64,000 nucleotides of DNA, from assembly GCF_001050155.1 (NCBI RefSeq), contig NZ_LFVY01000021.1, positions 1 to 64,000 of the forward strand, written 5' to 3'. The notes beneath the pieces were generated by a model. The model was not told the origin of the DNA. It saw nothing but the letters and a program-made list of their open reading frames with translations, and did no database searches. The position numbers were made by a program, and so were the translations under genes. Shown here in pieces: positions 1 through 9,537 of the stretch. Source of the DNA: Nitratireductor soli. GTDB lineage: Bacteria > Pseudomonadota > Alphaproteobacteria > Rhizobiales > Rhizobiaceae. How positions within the stretch are numbered: the stretch's first letter is position 1; every line of letters begins with the position of its first letter.

Positions 1-602
1 TGCGACTGGAGGGCGAGAAGCTGGTTGCCCGCCTGCGTGGCTTGCAGCGCGCCGGTCGCGCCCTGACTCTGGCCGACAAGGGCCGCCATCTCGGCGCGGT
101 TGCTGTCGATATTGCCGACCGCCCCAGCCTGCACGCGCATGGCGTCCTGCAAGCCGCCGACCGTATTTTCCCAACGGCCGCGCGCATCGGCGACCAGTTG
201 GGCGTCAGTCGCCGATAGCGAGACATTGCCATATTGGCTCTGGAACGCTTGGTCGATCTGGCCGACCTCGAAGGCGATGTTCTGCGCCTGCCCGAGAAGC
301 TGCTGCGTGCGCTGGACGTTCTGCTGGAGCTGCTGGAGCGACGAATACGGGAGGCTCGCCAGATTACGGGCCTGATTGATAAGCATCTGCGCCTCGTTCT
401 GGAGGCTGGTGATCTGGTTGTTGATCTGCTCCAGCGTGCGCGCGGCCGTCAGCACGTTCTGCGCGTAGTTGCTCGGATCATAGACGATGCGGCCGAAGCC
501 GAATTGCGCATGGGCCGGGCCTGCCAGCATGGGCGAAAGCGCGACAGGCACGGCGAGCGCCAGCGCAAGGGCCGAGGCCCCGACGATCTTGGGATAGGTC
601 AT
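1..602 (-). CDS. trbJ: P-type conjugative transfer protein TrbJ (3' end outside window)
   Basis: Component of the Trb mating-pair-formation type IV secretion system, exported to the periplasm. The reverse-complement frame is open from ATG at 602 to the window edge (about 200 codons). It starts with a basic N-terminus and a hydrophobic stretch ending in an Ala-rich AHA-type cleavage region near residue 33. A long Gln/Asn-rich helical region follows, with motifs such as YDPSNY and repeated LQQLQQN, as expected for TrbJ/VirB5-like proteins. The start overlaps the trbE stop by 4 bp (ATGA), so the two are translationally coupled. The C-terminus is cut by the window, and trbL/F/G/I would be expected further left. 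Confidence 0.9.
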   Translation of the reverse strand, partial: MTYPKIVGASALALALAVPVALSPMLAGPAHAQFGFGRIVYDPSNYAQNVLTAARTLEQINNQITSLQNEAQMLINQARNLASLPYSSLQQLQQNVQRTQQLLGQAQNIAFEVGQIDQAFQSQYGNVSLSATDAQLVADARGRWENTVGGLQDAMRVQAGAVGNIDSNRAEMAALVGQSQGATGALQATQAGNQLLALQS

Positions 603-3091
603 GGAAGAATCTCCTGTGTGGGGTGGGTATCGAGCCGGGCCGGCGCGGCGGATTCCGGCCGGTCGGCAAGATTGGTGAGGTTGGGGATCAGGTCGGCAGC
701 CCAATCGACGCCGCGCTCACGCAGCCATGCGGCGAGGAAGCCGTCGCCGCCGTGTTCGGCGACGATCTGCGCAATGAGGGTCTGGTCGGATTTGGAGGAT
801 GCGGCGCAGAGCGCGAGACCGACTTCGGACAGGCCAAGCTCGAACAGGCGATTGCCCCTGCGGCTTTGACAGTAGTAATCCCGCTTGGGCGTGGCCCGTG
901 CCAGAATCTCGATCTGGCGATCATTGAGGCCGAAGCGGCGATAGATGGCCGTGATCTGCGGCTCGATGGCCCGTTCGTTCGGGAGAAGAAGCCGCGTCGG
1001 GCAGCTCTCGATGATGGCGGGCGCGATGTTGCTGCCGTCGATGTCGGACAGGCTTTGCGTGGCAAAGATGACGCTGGCGTTTTTCTTGCGCAGCGTTTTC
1101 AGCCATTCGCGGAGCTGGCCGGCGAAACCCTCGTCGTCGAGCGCAAGCCAGCCTTCGTCTATGATGAGCAGCGTGGGGCGGCCGTCGAGCCGGTCGCCGA
1201 TACGATGGAACAGATAGGCGAGCACGGCGGGAGCCGCGCCGGTTCCGACCAGCCCCTCGATCTCGAAGGCTTGCACGTCCGCCGATCCCAAATGCTCTGT
1301 CTCGGCGTCGAGCAGCCGGCCATAGGCACCGCCGACGCAGAACGGCCGGAGTGCCCGTTTCAGATCGTTGGATTGCAACAGAACGCTGAGGCCCGTGATC
1401 GTGCGTTCCTCGACCGGGGCCGAGGCGAGCGAAGTCAGCGCCGTCCAAAGATAATCCTTCACCTCGGGCGTGATGGCGATCCCTTCGCGCATGAGGATGG
1501 CGGCGATCCAGTCCGCCGCCCATGCGCGTTCATAGGTGTTGTGGATGCGGGCAAGCGGCTGGAGCGAGACGGACGCCTCGGCCCCTTCTGTCAGCCCGCC
1601 GCCAAGGTCGTGCCAGTCGCCGCCCATGGCGAGCGACGCGGCGCGGATCGAACCGCCGAAGTCGAAGGCGAAAACCTGCGATCCCGCATAGCGGCGGAAC
1701 TGGAGCGCCATAAGCGCGAGCAGCACGGATTTGCCCGCGCCGGTCGGCCCGACGACGAGAGTGTGCCCCACGTCGCCGACATGCAGGGAAAACCGGAACG
1801 GGGTAGAGCCTTCGGTCCTAGCGTAGAGCAATGGAGCGTCGCCGAAATGCTCGTCCCGTTCCGGCCCCGCCCACACCGCCGATAGCGGAATCATGTGGGC
1901 GAGATTCAAAGTGCTGATGGGTGGCTGGCGGACATTCGCGTAAGTGTGTCCGGGCAGGCTGCCGAGCCATGCGTCAATCGCGTTGATGGTTTCGGGCATG
2001 GCGGTGAAGTCGCGGCCCTGAACGATCTTCTCGACCAGGCGCAACTTCTCGTCGGCTATGCGCGGGTCGGTATCCCAGACGGTGACGGTGGCCGTGACGT
2101 AGGCCATGCCCGCCACGTCCGCCCCAAGCTCCTGTAAGGCCATGTCGGCGTCGAGCGCCTTGTTGGCCGCGTCGGTGTCCACAAGGGCAGACGCCTCGTT
2201 GGTCATCACCTCTTTCAGGATCGCTGCGATGGATTTACGCTTGGCGAACCATTGGCGTCGGATGCGGGTCAGCAGCCGCGTCGCGTCGGTCTTGTCGAGC
2301 AGGATCGCGCGCGTGCTCCACCTGTAGGGAAACGGCAGGCGGTTCATCTCGTCGAGCAGGCCCGGCGTCGTCGCGGTCGGGAATCCCACGATGGTCAGGA
2401 CGCGCAGATGCGCGTCGCCAAGGCGCGGCTCCAGCCCCCCGGTCAAGGGCTGGTCGGCAAGCAGCGCGTCGAGATGCATCGGCACCTCGGGCACGCGCAC
2501 GCGATGGCGGTTGGTCGAGATGGTGGAATGGAGATAGGTCAGCGTAGCGCCGTCATCCATCCAACGGCACTCGGGCATGAAGCCGTCGAGCAAGGCCAGC
2601 ACGCGGTCGGTGCGGTCGATGAAGCCGCGCAGCAGCTCCCACGGATCGACGCCGGATTGCTCGCGGCCCTCGTAGAGCCATGCCTCAGTGCGGGCCGCTT
2701 CCTCGGCCGGCGGCAGGTAGAGGAAGGTCAGGAAGTAGCCGGACACGAAATGCGCGTCCGCTTCCTCGAAACCCGCCTTGCGCTCGGCATCGACCAGCGC
2801 CGACGCGGGATCGGGAAAGGTGCTGTCGGGATAGGTCGCGGCTTCGCTACGCTGCGCCTCGACGAAAATGCTCCAGCCCGATCCGAGGCGGCGGACGGCA
2901 TTGTTGATGCGGCCGGCGACGGCGACCAGTTCGGCGGCGACAGCGGAATCCAGATCGGGACCGCGAAACTTCGCCGTCCTCTGGAAACTGCCGTCCTTGT
3001 TCAAGACGACGCCGGAGCCGACAAGCGCGGCCCATGGCAGATAGTCGGCGAGCCGGGTGGCGGTGCGGCGGTATTCGGCAAGGTTCATCAT
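599..3091 (-). CDS. trbE: Conjugal transfer ATPase TrbE (VirB4 family)
   Basis: Cytoplasmic ATPase that powers assembly of the Trb conjugation channel. It has 830 residues, a usual TrbE length. The Walker A motif GPTGAGKS lies at about residues 448-455 and a Walker B-like LLIIDEGW at about 650, with a CagE/VirB4-type N-terminal half. The start is one of two adjacent ATGs (3091 or 3088), 10 bp after the trbD stop. It overlaps trbJ by 4 bp in the order trbB-C-D-E-J. The frame is intact throughout. Confidence 0.95.
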   Translation of the reverse strand: MMNLAEYRRTATRLADYLPWAALVGSGVVLNKDGSFQRTAKFRGPDLDSAVAAELVAVAGRINNAVRRLGSGWSIFVEAQRSEAATYPDSTFPDPASALVDAERKAGFEEADAHFVSGYFLTFLYLPPAEEAARTEAWLYEGREQSGVDPWELLRGFIDRTDRVLALLDGFMPECRWMDDGATLTYLHSTISTNRHRVRVPEVPMHLDALLADQPLTGGLEPRLGDAHLRVLTIVGFPTATTPGLLDEMNRLPFPYRWSTRAILLDKTDATRLLTRIRRQWFAKRKSIAAILKEVMTNEASALVDTDAANKALDADMALQELGADVAGMAYVTATVTVWDTDPRIADEKLRLVEKIVQGRDFTAMPETINAIDAWLGSLPGHTYANVRQPPISTLNLAHMIPLSAVWAGPERDEHFGDAPLLYARTEGSTPFRFSLHVGDVGHTLVVGPTGAGKSVLLALMALQFRRYAGSQVFAFDFGGSIRAASLAMGGDWHDLGGGLTEGAEASVSLQPLARIHNTYERAWAADWIAAILMREGIAITPEVKDYLWTALTSLASAPVEERTITGLSVLLQSNDLKRALRPFCVGGAYGRLLDAETEHLGSADVQAFEIEGLVGTGAAPAVLAYLFHRIGDRLDGRPTLLIIDEGWLALDDEGFAGQLREWLKTLRKKNASVIFATQSLSDIDGSNIAPAIIESCPTRLLLPNERAIEPQITAIYRRFGLNDRQIEILARATPKRDYYCQSRRGNRLFELGLSEVGLALCAASSKSDQTLIAQIVAEHGGDGFLAAWLRERGVDWAADLIPNLTNLADRPESAAPARLDTHPTQEILP

Positions 3092-3101
3092 GGCCGCGCC
3101 C

Positions 3102-3383
3102 TCACACCGACAGAAAAGCCGGGATGCGGAGATGCCGCCGCCCGACCTCGACGAATTGGGGATCGCGCTTCGCCGCCCATACGGCCGCGAAATGGCCGAT
3201 GGCCCAGACGGCGAGGCCGACCAGCCAGAGGCGCAGGCCGAGGCCCACGGCCCCGGCCAGCGTTCCGTTCATGATGGCGATGGCGCGCGGTGCGCCGCCG
3301 AGCAGGATATGCTCGGTCAGCGCCCGGTGGACCGGGACGGAAAATCCCGGCACCGCGTCGAGTTGTTCAAGGCCGCCCGCCAT
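3102..3383 (-). CDS. trbD: Conjugal transfer protein TrbD (VirB3-like)
   Basis: Small inner-membrane protein of the Trb type IV secretion system, 93 residues. A VPVHRALTEHILLGGAPR-like N-terminus leads into a hydrophobic region at about 35-65 that can hold one or two membrane segments. The short basic C-terminus ends in FLSV. The start ATG shares one base with the trbC stop (TGATG), and trbE begins 10 bp downstream, so it lies inside the operon. The length and the position between trbC and trbE fit the family. Confidence 0.9.
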   Translation of the reverse strand: MAGGLEQLDAVPGFSVPVHRALTEHILLGGAPRAIAIMNGTLAGAVGLGLRLWLVGLAVWAIGHFAAVWAAKRDPQFVEVGRRHLRIPAFLSV

Positions 3384-3715
3384 CAGATGAGCGCCCCGCC
3401 GCCGAACGAGAAGAACGACAGGAAGAAGCTGGACGCCGCGAACGCTATGGACAAGCCGAACACGATCTGGATCAGCTTGCGGAAGCCGCCACCGGTATCG
3501 CCGAAGGCCAAGGTCAGCCCGGTGACGATGATGATGATGACGGCGACGATCTTGGCGACCGGCCCCTCGATGGACTGGAGGATGCTTTGAAGGGGTGCTT
3601 CCCACGGCATCGACGAGCCGGACGCATGGGCGGCCGGTGCGAGCATGAGGCTGATGACAAGGGTGGATGCGGCGGTCGCCATGCTGCGATAGCCGCGCGA
3701 AAGCGTGCGGATCAT
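3383..3715 (-). CDS. trbC: Conjugal transfer pilin TrbC (VirB2 family)
   Basis: Pilin precursor for the conjugative pilus, 110 residues. The N-terminal signal region ends in an AAHA site at about residues 28-32. Two hydrophobic helices separated by a short loop containing FGDTGGG follow, the normal layout of VirB2/TrbC pilins that are processed and inserted in the inner membrane. The start overlaps the end of trbB by 4 bp and the stop touches trbD, which indicates coupled translation. Confidence 0.92.
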   Translation of the reverse strand: MIRTLSRGYRSMATAASTLVISLMLAPAAHASGSSMPWEAPLQSILQSIEGPVAKIVAVIIIIVTGLTLAFGDTGGGFRKLIQIVFGLSIAFAASSFFLSFFSFGGGALI

Positions 3716-4707
3716 GAAGATTCTCCTGTGCTGGTGGGGATTGCCAATGAGCTGGGATGCGTGATGCGGTAGTCACCGTCCGGCCCCAGCCCTTCGACGC
3801 GGGCGAGTTCGGCCAGCTGGCGCGCGGAACCGCGCCCGGAAAGGACGGCAACAAGGTCGATGGTCTCGGCGATCAGCGCGCGCGGGACCGTGACAACAGC
3901 CTCTTGTATGAGCTGTTCAAGGCGGCGGAGCGCGCCGATGCCGGAACCGGCGTGGATAGTGCCGATCCCGCCCGGATGGCCGGTGCCCCATGCTTTCAGC
4001 AAGTCGAGGGCTTCCGGTCCGCGCACCTCGCCGATGGGGATGCGATCCGGGCGCAGGCGCAGCGAGGAACGGACCAGATCGGAAAGTGTCGCCACGCCGT
4101 CTTTCGTCCGCATGGCGACAAGGTTGGGCGCGGCGCATTGCAGCTCGCGCGTGTCCTCGATGATGACGACGCGATCCGCCGTCTTCGCCACCTCGGCGAG
4201 CAGCGCGTTGGTCAGCGTGGTCTTGCCGGTGCTGGTGCCGCCCGCCACCAAGATATTGGCGCGGGCTGCAACGGCTTCGCGCAGCGTGTCCGCCTGATCG
4301 GCGGACATGATGCCCGCCGCCACATAGTCGTCGAGCGTGAACACCGCGACGGCGGGTTTGCGGATGGCGAAGGTCGGGGCGGCGACGACGGGCGGCAGCA
4401 GACCCTCGAACCTCTCCCCGCTCTCCGGCAGTTCGGCCGAGACGCGGGGGCTGCGGGTATGAACCTCCGCGCCGACATGATGCGCGACCAGCCGCACGAT
4501 GCGTTCGCCATCGGCGGCGGACAGGCGCTCGCCCGTATCGGACAACCCTTCGGACAGGCGGTCGATCCACAACCGCCCGTCCGGGTTTAACATCACCTCC
4601 ACCACGGCCGCGTCTTCGAGCAGCCGGGCAATGGCGGGGCCGAGCGCGGTGCGCAACATGCGTGCGCCGCGCGCAATGGCTTCTGGTTTTTGGTGGTTGG
4701 TAGTCAT
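3712..4707 (-). CDS. trbB: Conjugal transfer ATPase TrbB (VirB11 family)
   Basis: Hexameric secretion ATPase of the VirB11/TrbB class, 331 residues. It contains Walker [10 protein letters not shown] at about residues 156-164, an Asp box ([10 protein letters not shown]), Walker B-like [12 protein letters not shown], and the conserved [11 protein letters not shown] segment. It is the first trb gene of the run, starting about 150 bp after the copG-like gene and overlapping trbC by 4 bp. The ATG at 4707 follows a GGGGCCGAC stretch that can act as a ribosome site. Confidence 0.95.
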   Translation of the reverse strand: MTTNHQKPEAIARGARMLRTALGPAIARLLEDAAVVEVMLNPDGRLWIDRLSEGLSDTGERLSAADGERIVRLVAHHVGAEVHTRSPRVSAELPESGERFEGLLPPVVAAPTFAIRKPAVAVFTLDDYVAAGIMSADQADTLREAVAARANILVAGGTSTGKTTLTNALLAEVAKTADRVVIIEDTRELQCAAPNLVAMRTKDGVATLSDLVRSSLRLRPDRIPIGEVRGPEALDLLKAWGTGHPGGIGTIHAGSGIGALRRLEQLIQEAVVTVPRALIAETIDLVAVLSGRGSARQLAELARVEGLGPDGDYRITHPSSLAIPTSTGESS

Positions 4708-4821
4708 GTCGGCCCCGTTTCTTCATGGGGCGCGACAGGCGATCCCCGGATCGGGGTCGATTAAGAGAGACCGAAATGCGGCCGGTTCAACAAGTATCTA
4801 GCTGTATGCGGTGATCGGCGG

Positions 4822-4840
4822 CGAACGGCGGTAAATAGGA
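4822..4840. repeat. 19-bp repeat upstream of trbB, matching one upstream of traG
   Basis: CGAACGGCGGTAAATAGGA lies between the copG-like gene and trbB. A copy with one difference sits at 7428-7446 just upstream of traG. Two near-identical words ahead of two transfer genes suggest a shared regulatory or processing site. No protein is known to bind it from the sequence alone. Confidence 0.4.
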
Positions 4841-4853
4841 TGGGTCCGAATAC

Positions 4854-5333
4854 TTACGCTTGATCGCCGTTGGTCTCGGACTCGTCTGGCAACGGATCGT
4901 CGGGAAGTGAGTCGAGGTCGCGCGACAACTCTTTGAGGAACCTGTCACCCGTCGCCAGACGCCGGCCGAGATTCTGCATGAAGCCCTCGAACCGCTCCGC
5001 GCCTTTCGCACGGGCAGCGGATTGCGCGGCTCCCGTAAGCGGCGGTGTGATGGTCATCCAGAAATGGATGAACTGCGCGACCGTCTCGCCGAGAACGGCG
5101 AGATCTAGGTCGAGCGTGTCGATCTGGCGGCCGAGCTTGTCCAGGCGGCGCGACGTGGCTGCTTCAAGCTGGTCGGCGGAATCGCCGGACAGGTAGGACA
5201 TGACTGCCGCCTCCACAATGGCGGATTTCGAGACATTACGGCGCAGCGCCACCGAGCGGCGCAGCGCCATCGCCTCGATCTGCGGAATGAGCGCGGGGTC
5301 GAAATAGAGATTCAGGCGGGTTCGGGTAGTCAT
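4854..5333 (-). CDS. CopG-family ribbon-helix-helix protein of the transfer operon
   Basis: Predicted DNA-binding regulator, 159 residues. The N-terminus reads TRTRLNLYFDPALIPQIEAM, typical of ribbon-helix-helix/CopG proteins placed between traG and trbB in alphaproteobacterial elements. The rest is a helical tail (SYLSGDSADQLEAATSRRLDKLGRQ) likely used for oligomerisation. The ATG at 5333 is chosen because GAGGA sits about 7 bp upstream; an in-frame upstream ATG at 5363 would lie inside the traG end. Its position next to traG and trbB suggests it autoregulates transfer genes (inference). Confidence 0.8.
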   Translation of the reverse strand: MTTRTRLNLYFDPALIPQIEAMALRRSVALRRNVSKSAIVEAAVMSYLSGDSADQLEAATSRRLDKLGRQIDTLDLDLAVLGETVAQFIHFWMTITPPLTGAAQSAARAKGAERFEGFMQNLGRRLATGDRFLKELSRDLDSLPDDPLPDESETNGDQA

Positions 5334-5396
5334 CGGCGTGTCCTCAAAGGTCGATTCCGTCATCGGGGTTCATCGCCACCTGCCGCGCCACCATCC

Positions 5397-7334
5397 TCAT
5401 GCGCTGGCGCATGGCGCGGGCCTTGGCCGCGTCAACGTCCGGCTCGTCGTCCAGAAACTCGAACTCCTGTTCGGACGATGGCGGCGGCGTGACGATTTCC
5501 TCTTGGCTTGGCAATTCCGGTTCGCGGCGGATGCCGGCATTGGCCGGATCGCCCTCGGTCGCATCTGCGGCGACCGTTTCGGAACGGCTTTCCGCCGCGA
5601 CCACGCGGCCGGACCAGTCATCGGCGGATGGGCTGGGCGCCAGCGGAGCGGCGACCACAGATCGGGCGGGGTCAGGATGCGTTCCTGCAACCGCGCGTCC
5701 TCGAAATATCGGGCCTTGGTCGCGCGGATCGGCGGCGTGCCCGCGACCATGACGATTTCGTCGGTGGGCGGAAGCTGCATGATTTCGCCGGGCGTCAACA
5801 GCGGCCGGGCCGTCTCCTGCCGGGAAACCATCAAATGACCTAGCCATGGCGCGAGGCGATGGCCGGCATAGTTGGTAGAATCGCGCAGCTCGGTCGCGGT
5901 GCCGAGCGCGTCGCTCACCCGCTTGGCCGTGCGCTCGTCATTCGTGGCGAAGCTGACGCGGACATGGCAGTTGTCGAGGATCGCGTTGTTCGGCCCGTAT
6001 GCTCGTTCGATCTGGTTGAGGCTCTGCGCGATCAGGAAACCCTTGAGGCCGTAGCCCGCCATGAAGGCCAAGGCAGACTCGAAGAAATCCAATCTGCCGA
6101 GCGCGGGAAACTCGTCCAGCATGAGCAGCAGCCGATGGCGCTTGCCGGAGCCGGTCAATTCCTCCGTCAACCGCCTGCCGATCTGGTTGAGGATGAGCCG
6201 GATAAGCGGCTTGGTGCGATTAATGTCGGACGGCGGCACGACCAGATAGAGCGTGACGGGCTGGCGGCTACCGACCAGATCGGCAATGCGCCAGTCACAC
6301 CGCGCCGTCACCCGCGCCACCACGGGATCGCGGTAGAGGCCGAGAAACGACATGGCGGTGCTCAACACGCCCGACCGCTCATTCTCGGACTTGTTCAGCA
6401 GTTCGCGGGCCGACGACGCGATGACGGGATGAACGCCCGCCTCTCCGAGATGCGGCGTGTCCATCATCGCGCGCAAGGTGGCCTCGACCGGGCGGCGGGG
6501 ATCGGACAGGAAGTTAGCGACGCCAGCCAGCGTCTTGTCCTTCTCCGCATAGAGAACATGCAGGATCGCGCCGACCAGCAGCGAATGAGAGGTCTTTTCC
6601 CAATGGTTGCGCTTGTCGAGGCTGCCTTCGGGATCGACCAGAATATCCGCGATATTCTGAACGTCGCGGACTTCCCATTCGCCCTGCCGAACCTCCAGCA
6701 GCGGGTTGTAGGCCGACGATCTGGCATTGGTCGGATCGAACAGCAGAACGCGGCCATGCTTCGCCCGGAATCCGGCCGTGAGGGTCCAGTTCTCGCCCTT
6801 TATGTCATGGACGATGCAGCTTCCCGGCCATGTCAGCAGCGTGGGCACCACCAGCCCGACACCTTTGCCGCTGCGAGTGGGGGCGAAGCAAAGGACATGC
6901 TCGGGACCGTCATGGCGCAGGTAGTCTTGGCTGTGCCGGCCGAGCACCACCCCATCGGGGCCGAGCAATCCGGCCGTGCGGATTTCTCTGTCTTCCGCCC
7001 ATCGCGCCGATCCGTAGGTGGCAACATTGCGCGCCTCCCGCGCCCGGATGATCGACATGAAGATGGCAGCGGCGATGGCGAGGAAGCCGCCCGATACGGC
7101 GATGATGCCGCCCTCGACGAAGATCGCGGGCGCATAGGCGTCGAACGAGAACCACCACCAGAAGAAGGCGGGCGGATAATAGACCGGCAGGCCCGCCAGC
7201 TCGAACCACGGATTGCCAAGCTGGGGCTGGAAACCAAGCCGCCAAGCGGTCCATTGGGTCGCCGCCCAGGTCGTCACCACAACTATGGTGAAGACGACGG
7301 CGATCTGACCCCAAAGGATTCGGCCTCCGCGCAT
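5397..7334 (-). CDS. traG: Conjugal transfer coupling protein TraG (VirD4 family), C-terminus frameshifted
   Basis: Inner-membrane coupling ATPase that hands the relaxase-DNA complex to the Trb channel. N-terminal membrane segments lie at about residues 8-25 and 55-95, Walker A APTRSGKGVG at 151-160, and Walker B-like LLLMLDEFPALG in the C-terminal half. The start at 7334 has GGAG 6 bp upstream. The frame as given ends at 5397 with a low-complexity Arg/Ser/Pro tail. The frame ending at 5344 instead encodes an acidic TraG-like tail (DDWSGRVVAAESR ... VARQVAMNPDDGIDL). One extra C near 5620 would join them, so the last ~90 residues are frameshifted by mutation or by sequencing error. Confidence 0.9.
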   Translation of the reverse strand: MRGGRILWGQIAVVFTIVVVTTWAATQWTAWRLGFQPQLGNPWFELAGLPVYYPPAFFWWWFSFDAYAPAIFVEGGIIAVSGGFLAIAAAIFMSIIRAREARNVATYGSARWAEDREIRTAGLLGPDGVVLGRHSQDYLRHDGPEHVLCFAPTRSGKGVGLVVPTLLTWPGSCIVHDIKGENWTLTAGFRAKHGRVLLFDPTNARSSAYNPLLEVRQGEWEVRDVQNIADILVDPEGSLDKRNHWEKTSHSLLVGAILHVLYAEKDKTLAGVANFLSDPRRPVEATLRAMMDTPHLGEAGVHPVIASSARELLNKSENERSGVLSTAMSFLGLYRDPVVARVTARCDWRIADLVGSRQPVTLYLVVPPSDINRTKPLIRLILNQIGRRLTEELTGSGKRHRLLLMLDEFPALGRLDFFESALAFMAGYGLKGFLIAQSLNQIERAYGPNNAILDNCHVRVSFATNDERTAKRVSDALGTATELRDSTNYAGHRLAPWLGHLMVSRQETARPLLTPGEIMQLPPTDEIVMVAGTPPIRATKARYFEDARLQERILTPPDLWSPLRWRPAHPPMTGPAAWSRRKAVPKRSPQMRPRAIRPMPASAANRNCQAKRKSSRRRHRPNRSSSFWTTSRTLTRPRPAPCASA

Positions 7335-7427
7335 AAAGGCTCCAATCGGCAAAAGACGAAGTTGATCAGAGAACGAGCGTTTTCGCGCGGCGCAACAGCA
7401 AATACGTTGCAGGAGGGCCACCGGATA

Positions 7428-7446
7428 CGAACGGCGGCAAATAGGA
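7428..7446. repeat. 19-bp repeat upstream of traG
   Basis: Second copy of the word at 4822-4840, with one C/T difference. It lies about 95-110 bp upstream of the traG start in the interval between traG and lysR, so it may be part of the traG promoter or a site for a transfer regulator. Confidence 0.4.
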
Positions 7447-7484
7447 GGGAACGCCAGCACATGGTCTGGCAGGCACAATTGCTC

Positions 7485-8453
7485 CTAGTGCGCCCGACAC
7501 TGTCGTGCCATCTCACATGCGAGGCTGAGGATATTCCTCAAGGACGGTGCGCGATTGTGCGGAGACCAGACGGCAGAGAACGCAAGCGGCTCGGGTTCAT
7601 CGAGGATAGGGAGAAACGTAACGTTGGCCGTATGCAGAAGCTTCGTGGCTTCGCTGGCAATCGTAATTCCGTATCCCTGCGCGATCATTGCCAGGAGTGT
7701 GCTGCGCTCAATGTCGTAGCAGAGAATCGAAAGGTTCGGCCTGACGTTGGCTAAACGCATGACGATATGGTCATGCACCTGTGGCCCGGTACCGCCACGC
7801 CGGACAACGAAGGTGTCGCTTGCAAGGTCGGCCCAAGTGACACCTGCTCAATCGGCGAGGGAATGGCTCGACGGCAGCGCCGCCAGAAGACGTTCGCTCC
7901 ATATCCGGCGCGCATGACAGTCGGAGAATTCAGGCGAGCCCGCCACAAAGGTCAGGTCGAGCCCATTCGACCGAACCAGCATGACACAATCCCGAGCCGT
8001 GCCTTCGGTAATCTCGATTTCAATACTCCGATGTTGGCCGCGGAAACGATCGAGCAGTTTACTTAGGAAACTGCCGAGTATGAGGGCGTGAACGCCGATC
8101 CGCAAGCGGCCGTGCTCTCCCCGCGCTACCATACCGGCAGTCCTGACAGCATGCTCGAGTTGGTCGATGCCGGCCGTCACACGCTCAACGAAGTGGCGCC
8201 CCGCTTCGGTCAGCCTCACACCGCGCGCATGACGCTCGAACAGGACGATGCCAAGGTCTTCCTCCAGAGCCTTCACGCGCGCGCTGACGCTGGATTGCGC
8301 GACGCCGAGCGCGTTCGCCGCGTGGCGGAAGTTCAGATGTTCGGCCACAGCGAGAGCCTGTATCAGCGACGCCATCGGGATCCGGCCAGCCAACAGCGTA
8401 GAAACGGAAAAATCGGGATGTTCCCTACTTAAGCTTCGACGCATTGGTTCCAT
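7485..8453 (-). pseudogene. LysR-family regulator interrupted by an in-frame TGA
   Basis: The N-terminal part (8453 down to 7848) carries a clear LysR helix-turn-helix (NFRHAANALGVAQSSVSARVKALEEDLG) and the start of the effector domain. A TGA at 7848-7850 follows LPSSHSLAD. The same frame then continues with AGVTWADLASDTFVVRRGG and a full C-terminal half to 7485. Only one codon separates the halves from an intact ~320-residue protein; TGA could derive from CGA by one transition. It lies upstream of and parallel to traG. Either a recent nonsense mutation or a base error is possible. Confidence 0.85.
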
Positions 8454-8627
8454 CTCACTGTTACGGCCGGCACAATCCCATCCGGCCGCCGGTGTTCAGG
8501 ACGGGCCGGGTCTGCGAGAGAGGATGGTGGCGCGCCATTCCCTCAACTGCGCGGTTGCAGAAGATCAACGGATCGCGTCTGATCGGCCACTCCCGGATTA
8601 GTCCACCGCTGCCGGCGAGACCACCCG

Positions 8628-9509
8628 TCACGTTTTAGTTGCCCAGACGATCCGCTCGATCTCTGCCACCTTCAGATCGCGGCCGGTCGGCAGAACATAT
8701 TTTTCGGCAAATTCCGCCGCACCCACCTGTTCATTCTCAACCCATCCATACTCATTGAGGAGAGGTGCGACGGCTTCTGGCGCCAGGCCGAAGTGCCACA
8801 CGCGATAGCCTTCTACGAATTGGCGGTAGAGTGGCTCGGCGCCGTGGAAGTCAATACCGTTGAGGAAATCCTGACGCACGAAGGAAAAAACGAGTTGGCT
8901 GCCGGGCGCGGCACCGGAAAGGAAGGCCAGCGTCCGCCGCACCCCATCCTCGGTGAGATACTGCGTGACGCCCTCCCAGACGAACATGGTCGGCCGCTCC
9001 ACCGAGAAGCCGCTTTTCGTCAAGGCAGCGCCGAGGTCGTCTCTGTCAAAATCGACGGGCAGCAGTCTGACGTTCTCCGGCACGCTGCCGAAGATCGCCT
9101 GCAATCTCTCGCGCTTGAATTCACTGTTTGCCGCGAGATCGAGCTCATAGGTGTCGATGCCAGCAGGCGCGGCGAGACGATAGGCTCTGGTATCCAGCCC
9201 GGCACCCAGAATGCTTACGGCGCCAATGCTGGCGCTAACCGCACTCGCAACCCTTTCATCCGCGTACCTCTTGCGGCACGCCACAGCGGCCCACATTCCG
9301 GGCGCGCGCTTCTCCGTCACTGCCATCAACATCCGGCGCACCGGAGTCCAGCGGGACATGCGCACGATGAATTTCAGGCCGGGCGGCAGAAATTCGATTG
9401 CCAGAGGATCGTCGATCAGTCGCTGCGCCTCGGGCACATGCTGCTCACAGGCAACGATCACCATGGGCCCGAAGGCGGTCTGTGCTGCGTCGGATCGCTT
9501 TGCCATCAT
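8628..9509 (-). CDS. Class I SAM-dependent methyltransferase (leucine carboxyl methyltransferase-like)
   Basis: Predicted small-molecule or protein methyltransferase, 293 residues. The SAM-binding motif I is VSILGAGLDTRAYRL, followed by an acidic YELDLA loop and FVWEGVTQYL, which together mark the LCMT/polyketide methyltransferase family (PF04072-type). The ATG at 9509 is preceded by AGAGG at good spacing. It sits in a cargo cluster with a VOC protein and a PadR regulator. The substrate cannot be told from the sequence. Confidence 0.85.
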   Translation of the reverse strand: MMAKRSDAAQTAFGPMVIVACEQHVPEAQRLIDDPLAIEFLPPGLKFIVRMSRWTPVRRMLMAVTEKRAPGMWAAVACRKRYADERVASAVSASIGAVSILGAGLDTRAYRLAAPAGIDTYELDLAANSEFKRERLQAIFGSVPENVRLLPVDFDRDDLGAALTKSGFSVERPTMFVWEGVTQYLTEDGVRRTLAFLSGAAPGSQLVFSFVRQDFLNGIDFHGAEPLYRQFVEGYRVWHFGLAPEAVAPLLNEYGWVENEQVGAAEFAEKYVLPTGRDLKVAEIERIVWATKT

Positions 9510-9537
9510 GCTTTCCTCTTGTATCCTGGAGGCAGCC

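Noticed and set aside
623..1885. 420-residue plus-strand frame opposite trbE
   Set aside because: It is the antisense shadow of the intact trbE gene in GC-rich DNA, with no ribosome site and no family resemblance.
5859..7754. 631-residue plus-strand frame opposite traG and the lysR end
   Set aside because: It runs across two real minus-strand genes with clear domains, has low-complexity text and no start signal.
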